DNA of 64,000 nt, from the NCBI RefSeq assembly GCF_963678635.1, contig NC_087062.1, positions 51,164,178-51,228,177 of the forward strand, read 5' to 3'. The position numbers and the translations under genes were made by a program. The notes beneath the pieces were generated by a model. It was not told the DNA's origin, made no database searches, and was given only the letters and a program-made list of their open reading frames with translations. Positions 23,183-35,333 of the stretch are shown one piece after another. Every line of letters starts with the position of its first letter. Position 1 is the first letter of the stretch. Source of the DNA: Symsagittifera roscoffensis (Eukaryota > Xenacoelomorpha > Acoela > Convolutidae).

Positions 23183-24581
23183 TCAAGTGGTGGACTTGAT
23201 CCTATCCATCATTCTTTCCCTGGTGCCCTTCTCATTGACCTCGTAGGCAGGATCCATCATCAGATAATCCCCTTCTTCCATGTCTGCAGGTATACACCCG
23301 TCTTCCGTATATGGGTTGTGTGGCTTAATATTTTCGTAATGAGCGGCTCGGCCGGTACTCAGTCTGTAAAAACGCCCCTCCTGGTGCACATCCGTTATCA
23401 TGAACGTTTCCTCCACTTCTTTTGGAGCTTTTTTGTTTCTTTCGCTGGTATAACGTTTTGAAATACCCATGCGTAGTCTCCTACCGAGTAAGTTTTTGCA
23501 CCAGCTGATTTTTCATCAAACATTTTCCTCTGCCTTGCCTGAGCCTGCTGAGTGTTCCGTCTGCACAAGTCGTTCAATTCTTGTTGACGTCTAATCACAT
23601 TCCTTACGTAGACCTGTGGTGATGTTTTCTTTTCCTCACACTCTGCATAAAAGAAAGTCAAGGGCAAAGACTTCTCGTGTCCGGTTAACATCATGTGTGG
23701 ACTAACTCCGGTGGTGGAGTGTTGCGTGCTGTTGTAAGCTCCCATCACCCGTGGAAAGAATTTGTCCCAATCAGTCATGTACCTGGAGCAATATACCCTC
23801 AGCATCGACACCAGCGTCCGATTTTGCCTCTCCACCAAGCCAGTCGTCTGGGGATGGTATGTCGTGGAATGAGCTTGAGCCACCTGAGAGCATCTCATGC
23901 GCTCTTTAGTAAGTTCTCTTACGAAAGCTGTTCGATTGAAACGTCATCGGAAACCATGTCTCACTATCCACGTATTGATTAGATGATCGCACGTCTCTTC
24001 TGCCTCTGCATATTTTGTGAAGTGGTCTATCATGACTAAGACCTGATTGTAGCCACTGTCTGTCATACATATTTTCTGGTGGTCAATCTGGACCACCTCG
24101 TTGAATTCAGATGACTCGATCGACTGAAAAGGAAATCGCAATCTCCTTGGATTCTTGACCTGTTGACATGACAGAAATGCTCTTACCCACTTCTCACATG
24201 CCTCCTTCCTTCCAGGCCACTCAAAGCGCCTCAGAATCTTTTTGTATACCTTGTCAATCCCTGATGGCCCGTCTGATTATGCGACCTGAACTCTTCTGTC
24301 TGATAGAGTTGCGGCAACACTATCACGTTACATTTGTACATGACTTTGTCTTCATCTCTTCTCTTGCAAGCCACAATTCCGTCCTTGTTCAGATCTAACC
24401 CTCCCTCTTTCTGAATGAAGTACTGTCTCAGCGGCAACAAACTCATGGATCGTTTCGATACCGCTATCGTTTCTAGATCATCCGATGCGTTGTCAAAGAC
24501 TGTTTTGCTGGGTACCGAGTAGCAATCACTGTCAGGGTCTTGATATACCTCTCTGTCCAGGTCTCTTGCTCGAGTCTCCAC
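23183..24581 (-). pseudogene. Integrase remnant (copy B)
   Basis: The core at 23,398-24,141 shows VVQIDHQKICM (first Asp) and GLVERQNRTLVSML (Glu) in D,D-35-E integrase context. A VGDYAWVFQNVIP segment lies in the C-terminal part. The N-terminal zinc-binding part lies in 24,231-24,581. It aligns with copy A 3440-4874 at about 94% by eye. Broken fossil. Confidence 0.88.
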
Positions 24582-24584
24582 TAG

Positions 24585-25025
24585 TTACATGTGGATCGCT
24601 AGCTCTGACAATTCCGATCCCGTGCTCGAGTTCCTGTCTGAGTAGGTGTCGATTCCTGAAATCCTCGAGTTGTCATCAACGGAACAGTCTGCCACGGAGC
24701 ACGTTTCTTCTTTGGGATCAGTTTTATGCGCTCCGCTCCTCATCCATCTGAACTCTCCGGACAAAATTTTATCCTCCAGGTTTTGTTCCTCACTATGAAC
24801 AATTTCTTCTACTCCTGACTCTCCTGACTCTCCGGACACACTTTCTTGGCCCGGGCCTTGTCGATCAACTCGCCTGTTCTCTTCAAGGTCCTTCTCCCCG
24901 GAAAGGCTTTCTTGCCCCAGGTTGTGTTCAAGTTCTTCGCCTTTCTGATCCCGATCCTCAAAAAAAACGTTTTTCCTTTGTGTCCCTTTCACCTGTTCTT
25001 TTTGTTTGTATGATGTACTCGTCAA
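24585..25025 (-). pseudogene. Acidic spacer between RNase H and integrase (copy B)
   Basis: A 146-codon frame rich in Glu, Ser and Asp, with the same GQESLSGEKD and GQESVSGESGESG segments as copy A 2697-3461. It is probably disordered; no domain is recognised. Confidence 0.6.
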
Positions 25026-25055
25026 AACGTTTTGGGGTATCGAGGATACTAGTTG

Positions 25056-26640
25056 CTAAACTATCGTCCTACAATCCTTTTCGTTTTCCTTGTGTTGACG
25101 TCTTGATGGCTTAATCTTTACCTTCTCACTGACTGTCAGCGATGCCATGGCTGCCGCCCACTCGGGGTCATCTCTAGTCACTTCTCTCTCCAACAATTCA
25201 CCCAGCATCCGCATCACTTGCGGAGTGACCTGCACCGTTTTATCCAGCAATGAGAGGCTGTTTATGTTTCATACGAGAGAGCTCCTGTTGAAACAGATTC
25301 GCACGTAGCAACAGATCCAAATGCACCGGATCCTTCTTTGATAAGATTTTTTTTCCACCGGTAACTCGGGATGTCCCGGAATTGGATGTCCAGATTTGTC
25401 CAACCATCTCGTCAAGGGAAGCGCCTCATAAGTTTCTTTGTTCAGAAACGAGAACCCTTCCTTGATTTCTGCCTGATTGGCTTGCTTCGGTTGTAGTCTT
25501 TCAAAACACTCAGTCTTCTTGCTAAGGCCGTCAGCATTCTGGTGTTTGTCACGCAACCTGTGCTCGATTATCATGTGGTAGCCGTCTAACCTGACTATCC
25601 ACCGACCAATATAGCTCTGGTCCATCGAGTACCTCTTCAACCAAGATAACGCTCTGTTGTCCACGCGTAGCTTAAAGTGGGCGCTCCCTAAGTATGCAGG
25701 ACGGTACGTCTCCAAGAATGTGACCAGTGCAAACCTTTCTGCCTTTGGTGCACCATACTCATTTCAGTGTCCCACTACACGTTACTGCCATATGCAATGG
25801 GACGGAGAAGTGTTTTCCCATTCCACTCTTGGCCCTGATGCAGTATCCGTGAGATGGCAACTACTGATGCATCAGTGCCTAGCACTGGCGCCACGCACAG
25901 TTCCCGCTTTATGTTCTCGAAGGCAGCTTGAGCATCTTCGTTCCATTCGAATTTCTTTCCTTTGTTGCGCATCAGTTTCTGCATGGGTTACACCTTGTTT
26001 GCGTATCCTTTTATGAACTCACGGTAGTAATTGGCAAACCCCAAGAAACTCATGAGTTGTGTGTCAGTTCTGGGGGACTTCCATGTCAGCACTGCCTCCA
26101 CAGCCTTCGGGTCCGGCCTTACGCCATGCCTGTCCACCATTTTCCCAGGTACTTGATTGAATCTTTAAGGATTTCCCACTTCGATGGTTTACATTTCACG
26201 CCTGCTCTTTTCATGCAACCAAGGTGGGTGTTGCTATGACCACGTCATCCACGTAACACATCACACGATTCCCGTACTTCTTAGTTACTCTGGTCAAAGT
26301 CTGAGCCATTGGTCTTTGAACAGTCGCCGTGGCGTTGCCCAAGCCAAAATGAATCCTCTTCCACCGGTACAACCCTAATTCACATGCAAATCGGGTCTTT
26401 TCTCTGTCCTTTTTCCGCTGAGGGACCTGCCAGAAGGCAGAACCCAAGTCCAGTGTGGTGAAGAGCTTGGCGTCGCCAAGTTTCGAAAGGCTCTTGTCTA
26501 TTCGCGGTATCGGGTAGGCAACTTTTAATGTCCTTGAGTTCAGGTAACGAAGGTCGCAACAAAACCTAAGCTGCTTCTTTTCTTTTTGGCGTTATGACAA
26601 CCCCACAAGCCCAAGGCGATTTCGAGGGTTCTATCATTCG
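25056..26640 (-). pseudogene. Reverse transcriptase / RNase H remnant (copy B)
   Basis: RT palm signatures in 26,211-26,447: GSAFWQVPQ, RIHFGLGNATATVQR and the catalytic VMCYVDDVVIAT (YxDD). RNase H signatures in 25,269-25,715: KLRVDNRALSWLKRY and DKHQNADGLSKK. Domain order and motif wording are Ty3/gypsy type. Broken fossil. Confidence 0.9.
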
Positions 26641-26917
26641 AGCAGCAATTCTATTTGCGCTCGGCACACTTCCGATATATGAGGCGTCATCCGTCTTGCG
26701 CCTTCTCTACGAGGAAGGGCGCCTTCCTCTGATTCGATTTCGTGTTCGACGAAGTTGCAACAACCGATATTCGCCTTATGTTTTGAAATTACGTCCGCGT
26801 TCCGATTTAAAACCGCCCTCAATGATTCAAAATTTCCCTCTCTCCTATTTTCCCTCTCAAGTGTTCTATATCCGGCAAAACCGGTTTGTCAGACTCTAGT
26901 TCGTATGACGAGAGGCT

Positions 26918-27331
26918 TTAAGGAAAACTCGAGCTGCTCGACAAGCTGTCATCCGTTCCGGATTTCATTGAAAACAGTTTATTAATAGATTTAAATTCAA
27001 TAATTCTCTTTGAAAGTTTATCTTTATTGGCATGATTTGGGCAGTCTTCCAACCTATGTCTTTTTAAATTTGTTGTCTCCTCATAGTCGGTCCTCATCGG
27101 TAAAGCGCAATCAAGCTTCTTTCCACGCTGGATTGAAACCGTGGTGTCCAGTGTGTTCCATAACACACTGGCACACACTCCGTTTCGTGTTACTGAAACG
27201 ATCCGGCCTAAAATCACTGAGCTTCGATTATTTGGGTTTGTAACCAGACAAACCTGTTTACTATCACTTAACGAGTTTAAATTTCTCATCCTAAAAATAA
27301 CTAATACAGATTGTCCCGGCTGTAGTTTCAC
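26918..27331 (-). pseudogene. Linker between protease and RT (copy B)
   Basis: A 137-codon frame starting MKLQPGQSVLVIFRMRNLN. It has beta-rich looking segments (VILGRIVSVTRNGVCASVLW) and a Ser-rich end. Its place between protease and RT suggests the N-terminal extension of RT found in many Ty3/gypsy pol proteins. No motif confirms this. Confidence 0.45.
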
Positions 27332-27371
27332 TTTTTTATCTAAAAAATTGGCACCTTGTTTTCAACTGTTA

Positions 27372-27914
27372 TTATTCTATTAATTGATCGTTAACATACT
27401 TCCGATCCGGGCTTCCAATCCTTGTTAGGCCGTTGTTCAAGTCAATCATCACATCGAAATTCCTGACGAAGTCACGGCCCAAGACGAAGTGGTCGGAGTC
27501 GTCTAAATTATCTACCACCAGGAAGCTCATCCAAAGATCCCGTCCTCCCATGTGAAGGATCGTTATTGGTGTTCTTCTTGCTCCGTAGATTGGTCCGCGG
27601 TTGGCAGCCGCTAATCTAAGGTTCGCCGGAATTAGATCTTCCCTCGTGAAGCTCATTTTTTCCCAAGTTTTTTTTGGCATCACGCTTACCACTGCTCCTG
27701 TATCCAGAAGTCCTGTCACTCCAATTTTCCTCTCATTTTTGTCGAGCAGATGTGCAGTTACATCTGCTTCGTACCCTATGTGTACCGCATCTTGCTCCAT
27801 CATGGCATCATGGCCGATTCTACGGACCTTAAGTTCTTGCTGACCCAAAATAGATCTACCCGATTTGGTCACTATCTGTTGTGACGTAGGTCCTAGTATA
27901 GATACTGATTCCAT
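27372..27914 (-). pseudogene. Retropepsin-like aspartic protease (copy B)
   Basis: A 180-codon frame. The active-site segment VTGLLDTGAVVSVMPKKTW shows the D-T-G-A signature of retroviral-type proteases. A later FVLGRDFVRNFDVMIDLN segment matches the usual ILGxDF-type strand near the C-terminus of this domain. It lies between gag and RT, as expected for Ty3/gypsy. Confidence 0.85.
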
Positions 27915-28284
27915 CCACGTTCAACATCACCTGATATGGCCCATAGACTTCCACATAGCGCCCTGGAGTTTCTTTATTCGAGGGCCACCCGTTGTCAACA
28001 ACGCTCGCTTAGCCCTTGATTCAGTGCGAGGCTCCGCTTGTCTCAGAAAACCTGCATATGTATCTAAGTGCAACATAGTGAACTCTGAGGTTTCACTTAG
28101 GTTACTGATCACCTGATGTCCTTTAATTGAAATTATTGACTGTATTTTGCTTCCCTGTGGCATCCTTCCCTGTGGCATCCTACATATGGACGGAGATCAC
28201 ATTTAGTTTTATGCTCAAACTGCTTGGTGCTTTCGTTTCTTCGACTTCCGATGCCTCGAGAGCGTTTAGCCTTTCCTGAGTTTT

Positions 28285-29500
28285 CTAATTCTCTAGTTCG
28301 AGCTTCACCTTTTGTTCGATCTCCTTCGTCACCAACTCCTGCTGGACTCTGTTTAGAGCATCTCTTGCGGCTGCCCTATTGTCGATCTTGAAATCATCTG
28401 CCGCCGTTACTGGTTCAGGTTCACTCCTTTCTTCAGTTACTGCCTGCATCTTCTTGGTTGCCAGCTCTTGCGGTTTCTCCTTTCTGCCATCCTCCGCTTC
28501 ACTCAAGAGGCGAGCCTTGGATGCTTGATGTCTGCCACAGCCTTCCAAAATTGTAGACAATCCGATTTAAAATGACCCTCCAAGTTACAAAAGAAACACC
28601 TTGGGCCGAATTTTGCAATCACTCCCCTCATGAAATCTTTATGATCGAATTCTGACGCATCTTCATCCTCGAGGCTAAAGCCTATCGCTTTCATGCCCTA
28701 TTTATAGGTTGGGCATGCTGACACATGATGGTCCGTCGAACTGCATTTTGCACAAGAGCGTCTCTTGTCCATATCGTCCCTTGGTTTGTACCAATTTTTA
28801 CGCTGATTAGCTGATCTCTCGCTAAAATTGCCATGATTGCTCTTTTAATAGCCAGATCTCGATGGGGGCCTTAGTAAAAGATATTTCTTTGACTTTCGTC
28901 TCAACTCCTCTACTCCTCTGGTGTTGGCGCATTGGTTGAAAGTGGTGTGTAATGTGTCGCCAACATCGTTCGAAGCTCGTCATTTTTCACACCGTCGATG
29001 AATTTTGAGGCTACTGCTAGGTTCATCCTGCTGTTTGACTCAACTGGTTGACTACGCCTTCTAAGCATCTCTAAATCATCTAAAAACTTGACTATCGTCT
29101 CGTCTTCGCGTTGCCTCCGTTTATCGAAGCGCATCATTGCTGGTGTCCTTGTACTCCTGAGCCAAAACGATTTAAGAAGATTTCAAAGATTTTCTCAGCT
29201 GTGTCCCGCTGATATTGCTCTTTGGCCATCACGCTGTTTAGGGTTGTCCCTTCCAGGTTGCTGGTGAGCGCACTGCATTCTTGTCAATCTGTCAAATCTT
29301 CCTCTTCAAAATGCAGTTTCATTACTTCTATCCAGGTATCAATACAGCAATCAGATTCGTCTTTATAGCATCTTGGTTTCTTAAATACCCTTCTGGGCTT
29401 TTGACTGCGTTCACTGGTTTTAGATAAGCACGTCAGGAAAGTTTTCAAGGACCTGCTCAGATGTTCAAAGGCAGTGTCCATTGATGTTGCGTCCCGAGAA
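28285..29500 (-). pseudogene. Gag, capsid and zinc-knuckle part (copy B)
   Basis: Capsid-like frames at 29,284-29,481 and 28,910-29,137; the segment DETIVKFLDDLEMLRRR is typical of Retrotrans_gag. The frame at 28,503-28,694 has CFFCNLEGHFKSDC, a C-x2-C-x4-H-x4-C zinc knuckle. A further Cys/His group lies near 28,715-28,760. A Lys/Glu-rich segment follows at 28,285-28,560. Broken fossil. Confidence 0.75.
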
Positions 29501-29599
29501 TGCTCCGCTTGAGCATCCTGCCCTCTGATAGTGGCTCTGGGTTTTCCATCCCGTTCGAATCGCTGGGATGATTTATTCCTTGATACGCATGACCTTAGT

Positions 29600-31053
29600 T
29601 CACGGAATCACGTCTCCCAGTCGCATGTGTCTTGCGTCGGTCGTTCGTTTGAGGTCGGTCTGTTGCCAGTTGAAATCATCTGATGTTTGGGCCCCGCGGC
29701 CTATTGTCCCCTGTGGCATAGCTGGATGAACTGCCCCTTCCTCTCGTGGATCCATAAGTCCTTCTTCTATTGGGTTGTTCATTGAAGCTCACTCTCGGCT
29801 CCCTGGTGGCTTCTCCTGAGTTTGTTTCCCCAACCTCGATCCACTCCTGTTTCCTATGAGCCCATCCAACCTATCCATGATAGCCGGAGTTCGCCTCTCC
29901 ATCATCGCGTCATCGCGTCTATCTGCTCTTGTTTGTCTTCTTCGGGCGTTTTTCATTTCTGCTGACTTCTTGTCTGCTTGTCTGTTGCAGTTCATCTCTT
30001 CCCGCAGGCTTTCTCTCTCGGCGTGGACTGCCCTCTCTAGTTCACTCATTCTTAAGGACATCTTTTCATTCTGTTCTCCTTTGCTGTTCACTATGTTGGT
30101 CAAGCCTTCTTCGATTGATGCTTCGTTGTCCACCAATGGCGTCACAAGTAGTGGTGTCACCCTATCGGTTCCAGGCAGCTTGGTGCTGGTCGAGACTCGA
30201 GTCTTACTTCTCTGCCTCAAACAATAAGACGTTTCTTCATAATCCGCTTCTGGATCCGCGGGTGGGTTACCTGGCCCTGCATTTCTGTTCTTCCCAAGTT
30301 GCACTTCTGAATTCGTCATGGTCACAAAATCTCCTGTTTGGTTTGATCCATTTGTGGTCTTGCTTATTGTCCTGACCACACCAAAACGGTCCATAGAGCC
30401 AGTCTCCCTATTGGTGTATGCATCATTCTCCTGAGTCGAACTATTGAGGCTTATTTGCGATTCGAAGTCATCCTGTTTGTCATCGTCCTCCTCCTCTTTC
30501 CGGTTTTCTGCTTCAGAGCCTGTACCCGTTCCCATGGTGAATGGAAAGAAGTTTCCCAAAGTGTTTTTCACTCGTTCCGAAAAGGAGGAGGACGTTGCCG
30601 GTTTCTGCGTCACCCCATGCATCATAGTGTTATGAGTGGGTGATCTTGTAATCGCCACGTTCTCAGTCCAGATGTCGAACAGTCCAACATCTCTTCTCAA
30701 TCTAGAGTCCCTGTCGAAGTGGCAAAGTCTTGGTTTTGTTCTAACGGAGTAGATTCGTTTGCCAATCTTCTGTTCTCACTCCCTTCGGTTCCACGTCCCG
30801 CCCAACCCCCATCTATGGCAGGGTCCGGATGTATCTCTAATTCTAACATTGCCTTTTGTCCTTTGAAGGACTTTTGACTCCTGGTTTCAACTATTCCGCC
30901 TGAAATTTTCTTTCCTTTGTTGGTCCGGGTCCGTGCAATCCTTTCCACAAAAGGGTCGTTCATTGCCTTTCTTTGTTTCTCTGGTATGAATTTCCTAGAG
31001 CTATCACTTAGTTTAGGTATCCTTGACTTGACTAGATTCTTTTTCTGTATCAC
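29600..31053 (-). pseudogene. Gag, N-terminal part (copy B)
   Basis: Frames at 30,697-31,053 (118 codons) and 29,789-30,700 (303 codons). The first is basic (QKKNLVKSRIPKL); the second is acidic and Ser/Thr/Asn rich (NRKEEEDDDKQDDFE) and ends in an Arg-rich, probably coiled region (KKSAEMKNARRRQTRADRRD). A charged, low-complexity gag N-terminus is common in large LTR elements. No specific domain is recognised. Confidence 0.55.
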
Positions 31054-31893
31054 TTCTTACCGCTTATTAACTCAATTGGATTGCCAGGGCTCTTATTGTT
31101 TGACTACAGATAATAATGACACAACACAATAAATTCCAAAATTTTCACTTTAATACTGACCACGAATGCATGTATGTTATCACTGTACAGCGTGTATACA
31201 ATTTATTCACACCGATTGATTGTTGGTTATTGGATATGAAGCTAGCAAAAAATGGTTATATCAATATATTTAAAAGATAGTGTACTCACTACCCAGTCAA
31301 GAACAATTATGATGGATTTAAAACCAAAAACGAAAAAAAGTAAAAAAATATTTTCAAAAAAATGTGTTTTTTTTTTTGTATTTTAGTCAGTCGCAATTCG
31401 ATAGTCAAAATGTTTCTAGAGAAAGATTTCCCTGTTCAGTGCTGAACTAAACAGACAAAACTTGAAGGCAGTTTTTTTCTCAAGTGGGCGACTATTGCAC
31501 CCACCGAGTCCTGTGTTACCCATCTGTCTTCGGATTGCCCGAGCTAGACCTACTAAAATCCTCAAGACAACCATTCTTCCAAAAAAACCGTTCGGATTTT
31601 ATTCCACACAAATTATTAGTGTCGAATTTTGTTTTCAAGTTAGTGTCGCGAACCTCCTGTTTTAAACCTGTTGTGGTTTTACGATGATCTTTTCCAATTT
31701 ATTTAAAGGCAAGTTGCCACTGCAGTCACTAGCTTCTAGCGTGATTCCTAATATCGTAATATTCTTTATTATTTGTATCACTTCCTTCTAAGTACACTTT
31801 AGGATCCTTAGAATCACGTGCTTCATACAAAAAATTGAAAAATTTTATATATTTTTTGACCCCTCCGGGTTAAGAGTTTTTTTTTCATTTTTA

Positions 31894-32335
31894 AGCCCCT
31901 TCCCGATTGGCAAAATTGGCACCCTTCCGGATTGGCAAAATTGGGACCCTTCCGGATTGGCAAAAATAGGACCCCTCCGGATTGGTGAAAATGGGACCCT
32001 TCCGGATTGGTGAAAATGGGACCCTTCCGGATTGGTGAAAATGGAACCATTCCAGATTGGTGAAAATGGGACCCTTCCTGATTGGTGAAAATGGGAATCG
32101 TCCGGATTGGTGAAAATGGGACCCTTCCGGATTGACAAAATTGGACCCATCCGGATTGGCTAAACTAAGACCCTTCCGGATTGACAAAATTGAACCCTTC
32201 CGGATTAACAAAACTAGGACCCTTCCGGATTGGCAAAAATAGGACCCTTCCGGATTGGCAAAATTAGGACCCTTCCAGATTGGCAAAAATAGGACCCTTC
32301 CGGATTGACAAAATGGCTTTTCCGGGACGTTTAAA
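31894..32335. repeat. 25-bp minisatellite in leader, about 17 units
   Basis: Unit close to ATTGG(C/T)(A/G)AAAAT(G/A)GGACCCTTCCGG. The first nine or so units are 25 bp apart and later ones 24-25 bp. Variants show base changes mainly in the middle. Because 25 is not a multiple of 3, all three frames cycle through the same repeat, giving several spurious minus-strand ORFs with NPEGSHFHQSGRV-type text. Those are not genes. Confidence 0.92.
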
Positions 32336-34213
32336 AAATTTCAGCCGGAACCCTTCCCGATACGGTCTCCGAGTCTATTATGCTATATGATTTAACTAGG
32401 AAGGGTGTATTCCGGCCCTAGACCCTTCCGCTAAGCTGCTTATTTGACAATTCTCCTTAGCTGTGAAGGGTCTTATAACTAGCTTAGTCTTGAATCGACT
32501 ATCGTTTTCTGTGTTCCTTAGCCCTCCCTTTTTGTCGAGAACAACGTAAAATTGCCTTATTCAACCATTAATACCCTTTGGTAGGGGTATGAAGGCTTTC
32601 TTAAAAAAATTACAAAACGCGAAGGGTCTACCTTCACAAATTGGTAATTTTGCTAAAAACAATTTAAAAAATTTTCTATACTTTTTTTTCGGACAATTGA
32701 AGTATTCATTAGTAAGCTCACCTAATTTCTGATCTAATGTTACCAAGATCAACTGGATCTGTCAAGTATTTCCAAAGTAATTAACCAAAACGTCTTTTTC
32801 CCAAACTTCAAAAATGTTCTCACTTATAGGTTCCGCCTCATTTTTTGCGCAATTCTTATCTTTCTGACCTAAAAATTTTTGATCCGAGCTCAAAAGGCCT
32901 ATACTCTTCTAGTTCAATGCACAAAAAACCCGATCTAAAACGTTGCAGCTGAAAAAGTTTGCCAAAAAACAATGCTATTTGGACCCCTCCGGGTTGATGA
33001 ATCCACTAAATCAAAGACGTTAAGTTCGATTTCACTGGAATCCGGAAGATTATTGGCAAATGGGTTTTAAAACCTGTCGATTCGCTAGCGGACATTGTCC
33101 GAACAATAATTTTTATTGTCCTAACGCAAACATTTCAAAACATTTTCCTATTTTGTAGCGTTTTGTTCTTTCAAAAATCAAGAAAATTTGGTTTTAGTAC
33201 CCAAATTAGTACCCAACCACTTCTGAACTAATGTTAACCGGTTCCACAAATTATACTAGTACAGTTACGATGTAACTCACTAATTTAGCCCTTTTTTCCT
33301 TTTAAAAAAAATCGATATCTTAAAAATCGCGATTTGTGGGGGTATCAAAATATCACTATTTTGACCCTAAAAACTGGTCTGCTTACTGTGTTTTTCACTG
33401 AAAAATGGTATAAGAGTTTAATATAGGCTGTTTAATTAGTAATACTAATAACACTTTACCCCTACGGTTTTGTTCTTTACTCGGAAATTCGCAACCCGGT
33501 GGAGGAACACCTCAGTGCAGTCACTGTCGAACCCCCCACAGATTGATATCTTAATTTTGTACCAAAAGGATACAAAACTTGTTAACGATACCCAACAGTC
33601 GATGTTGTTGTCCTTGAGCCCCTTTTCGTTGCTCCTTGCACTGCTTCCCGGATCAGTCTTCTCCTCTCATCCCGAGACCCTTCCGGATTGAGCGCAAATT
33701 AGCACTAACGTGCTCAAATACTCAAATAACCCTATAGTACAAGCACCAGAAACGAGCCACAATTTTGATCGCAACGCTCCTGACTGATATAAATGCCTGC
33801 AACAAAATTATATCTAACAACATCAAACGGGAGGGTCGGATCACATCTCGTCTGGGGGTATAATTTCTACTGATTTTTTATTTTTTACTGTTTTTGTTTT
33901 TTTTATGGTTATTTTTTTTGTTTTTTGTTTTTTCTTAGCTACTATACAATTTTTTGTTTAGTTTTTTGTATCGCTTTAAGCGTTTTTGGTCATATATCTC
34001 TCAGAGAACGACGGGACGGCCAATCCCCTACCCTTCCTGGTACGAGAATTTTCGGTCTTAACTAGGTTAAAAAGCTAGTTTCGGGAATCCGGAAAGCTTC
34101 CGCGGTCCGAACTACCCTTGAGCCCCTGTACTAAGGGTCTTATTAAGAGCATCCGCTCGGCGTTGAGTGCTCGTTAACGGTTCTGCCGGTGATGATGTTA
34201 AAAAATAATAACA

Positions 34214-34226
34214 CCCAAGAGCGCCA
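34214..34226 (-). other. Candidate primer-binding site of copy B
   Basis: On the minus strand TGGCGCTCTTGGG starts 12 bp inside the 5' LTR edge. It is conserved at the matching place in copy E (894-906) with one change. The primer tRNA is not identified. Confidence 0.35.
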
Positions 34227-34238
34227 TAAATACATCTA

Positions 34239-35132
34239 TGTAACACTCGCCCGGAAGTACATATCGACAGAAAAAAGATAGGTTCTAAAACGATTGGCTA
34301 GCGTCTAAACACAGCTCTACATACTTTTCACCGTCTCTGCCAAAGACAGTTTTTTTGGTGGTCTTTTTAACATCTGGTCGACAAAAACTTTACTGTTTCC
34401 GGCTCCAATCAGAACGCTCTAATTAACTTAATTACATGCAGAAATGGTGAGCTCATGGCTGGGTCTCAGTATCCCCAGCCTACGAGGTCACTCCTAAAAA
34501 CAGTGCTACTACATATTTATCATATTACTATTGTTTTTGTTCAGTAGATAAAAATCATCATATCCATCGAAGATGGATCCAACCTTTACCTTAACTCCTA
34601 GCTTTTCATAATCTGAAAACTAATTTAGATGTTTTTAATTCAATTCAGGACATTACCAGAAGCTAAAAATTGATAAGAAAAGAGAGTTACAAATTTTTCC
34701 CGAGACGACTCTGGATTCTGGAATCCGGGCAAACAACATTCTTAATTCTTCCCGGAAGGCTGGACACGCTGTCCCAATACCCCTCTTGGTTCTCGGGAAT
34801 CGTGTTGTAAAGATTGTAGCGGCACAATCGTTACAACTCGGAATGGTCTGCTAGTCGTTTTCTATCTCAATCTCGATCTGTCCAGCACAACTGACGTTCA
34901 CCGTTTTTCTCAACGAATTCTGTTGTTCTGTTTCTTTTTGCAGTTTTCAGTTGTCAAGAAATTTCGACGTCGTCACGTGTCTTTCTTTTCAAATGAATTT
35001 TTAAAAATTAACATGTCAGTCCAAACTAATCATTCCCCGTTCGTCAAATTGAACAATTAACACCGTTAATGTGCTAATACCGCCAATTTTCCCGCTCAGC
35101 TATCACAATAAAAATTCGAATTCGAACTTACA
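34239..35132 (-). repeat. 5' LTR of copy B
   Basis: 894 bp with plus-strand edges TGTAAC...TTACA (TG...CA type on its own strand). It aligns end to end with 14,823-15,719; the match stops abruptly just past 35,132. Confidence 0.72.
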
Positions 35133-35304
35133 TTGAATGTCATACTTGTTCACATTCTTTCATTCCTGACAAAATGTTAGAATTAGAAATTGATACCAAA
35201 ACGTTCAAATTACAACAAAAACTTGAAATTTTGCCATTTAGCAAAAATTTCCACTTTTATGCCATTTAGGAATTTATTTTTTCAACCGTCAGCTTTTGAG
35301 ATTA
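35133..35304. other. Short flank between copy B and LINE
   Basis: 172 bp of AT-rich DNA that matches neither the LTR family nor the LINE. Likely original flank; no gene seen. Confidence 0.4.
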
Positions 35305-35333
35305 TACTACTACTACTACTACTACTACTACTA
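35305..35333 (-). repeat. (TAC)9 microsatellite, probable 3' tail of LINE
   Basis: Nine TAC units plus TA. On the LINE strand this is a GTA/TAG trinucleotide run exactly at the 3' end of the element. Simple 3' repeats of this kind end several non-LTR clades (for example TAA runs in I elements). Confidence 0.75.

Larger units (their letters stand above)
31054..34238 (-). other. Long 5' leader of copy B
   Basis: About 3.2 kb between the 5' LTR and the first gag frame, with no gene. It contains the 25-bp minisatellite (31,894-32,335). From about 33,430 on it is homologous to positions 1-918. AT-rich stretches fill 31,100-31,850 and 32,340-33,430. Such long leaders are known in giant LTR elements. 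Confidence 0.5.
14823..35132 (-). mobile_element. Giant Ty3/gypsy-like LTR element, copy B (about 20.3 kb, LTR at both ends)
   Basis: The most complete copy here. On the minus strand the order is: 5' LTR (34,239-35,132), leader with minisatellite, gag, protease, RT/RNase H, acidic spacer, integrase, post-integrase frames, non-coding gap, second coding block, 3' non-coding, 3' LTR (14,823-15,719). The LTRs are 894 and 897 bp and about 90% alike by eye, so the insertion is old. I found no matching short target duplication at the two outer edges. It is broken, with many breaks. Confidence 0.85.

Noticed and set aside
29856-30375. Plus-strand, hydrophobic, Ser/Leu/Cys-rich ORFs (123 and 148 codons) resembling membrane proteins
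   Set aside because: Antisense to the charged gag frames; Lys/Glu/Arg-rich coding DNA read backwards gives Leu/Ser/Phe-rich text.
31823-32286. Minus-strand ORFs of 75-131 codons with NPEGSHFHQSGRV-type repeats
   Set aside because: They are translations of the 25-bp minisatellite, which reads open in several frames; not genes.
14823-35132. Target-site duplication for copy B
   Set aside because: The five bases outside the two LTR edges (GTCTT and TTGAA) do not match, so I do not claim one.
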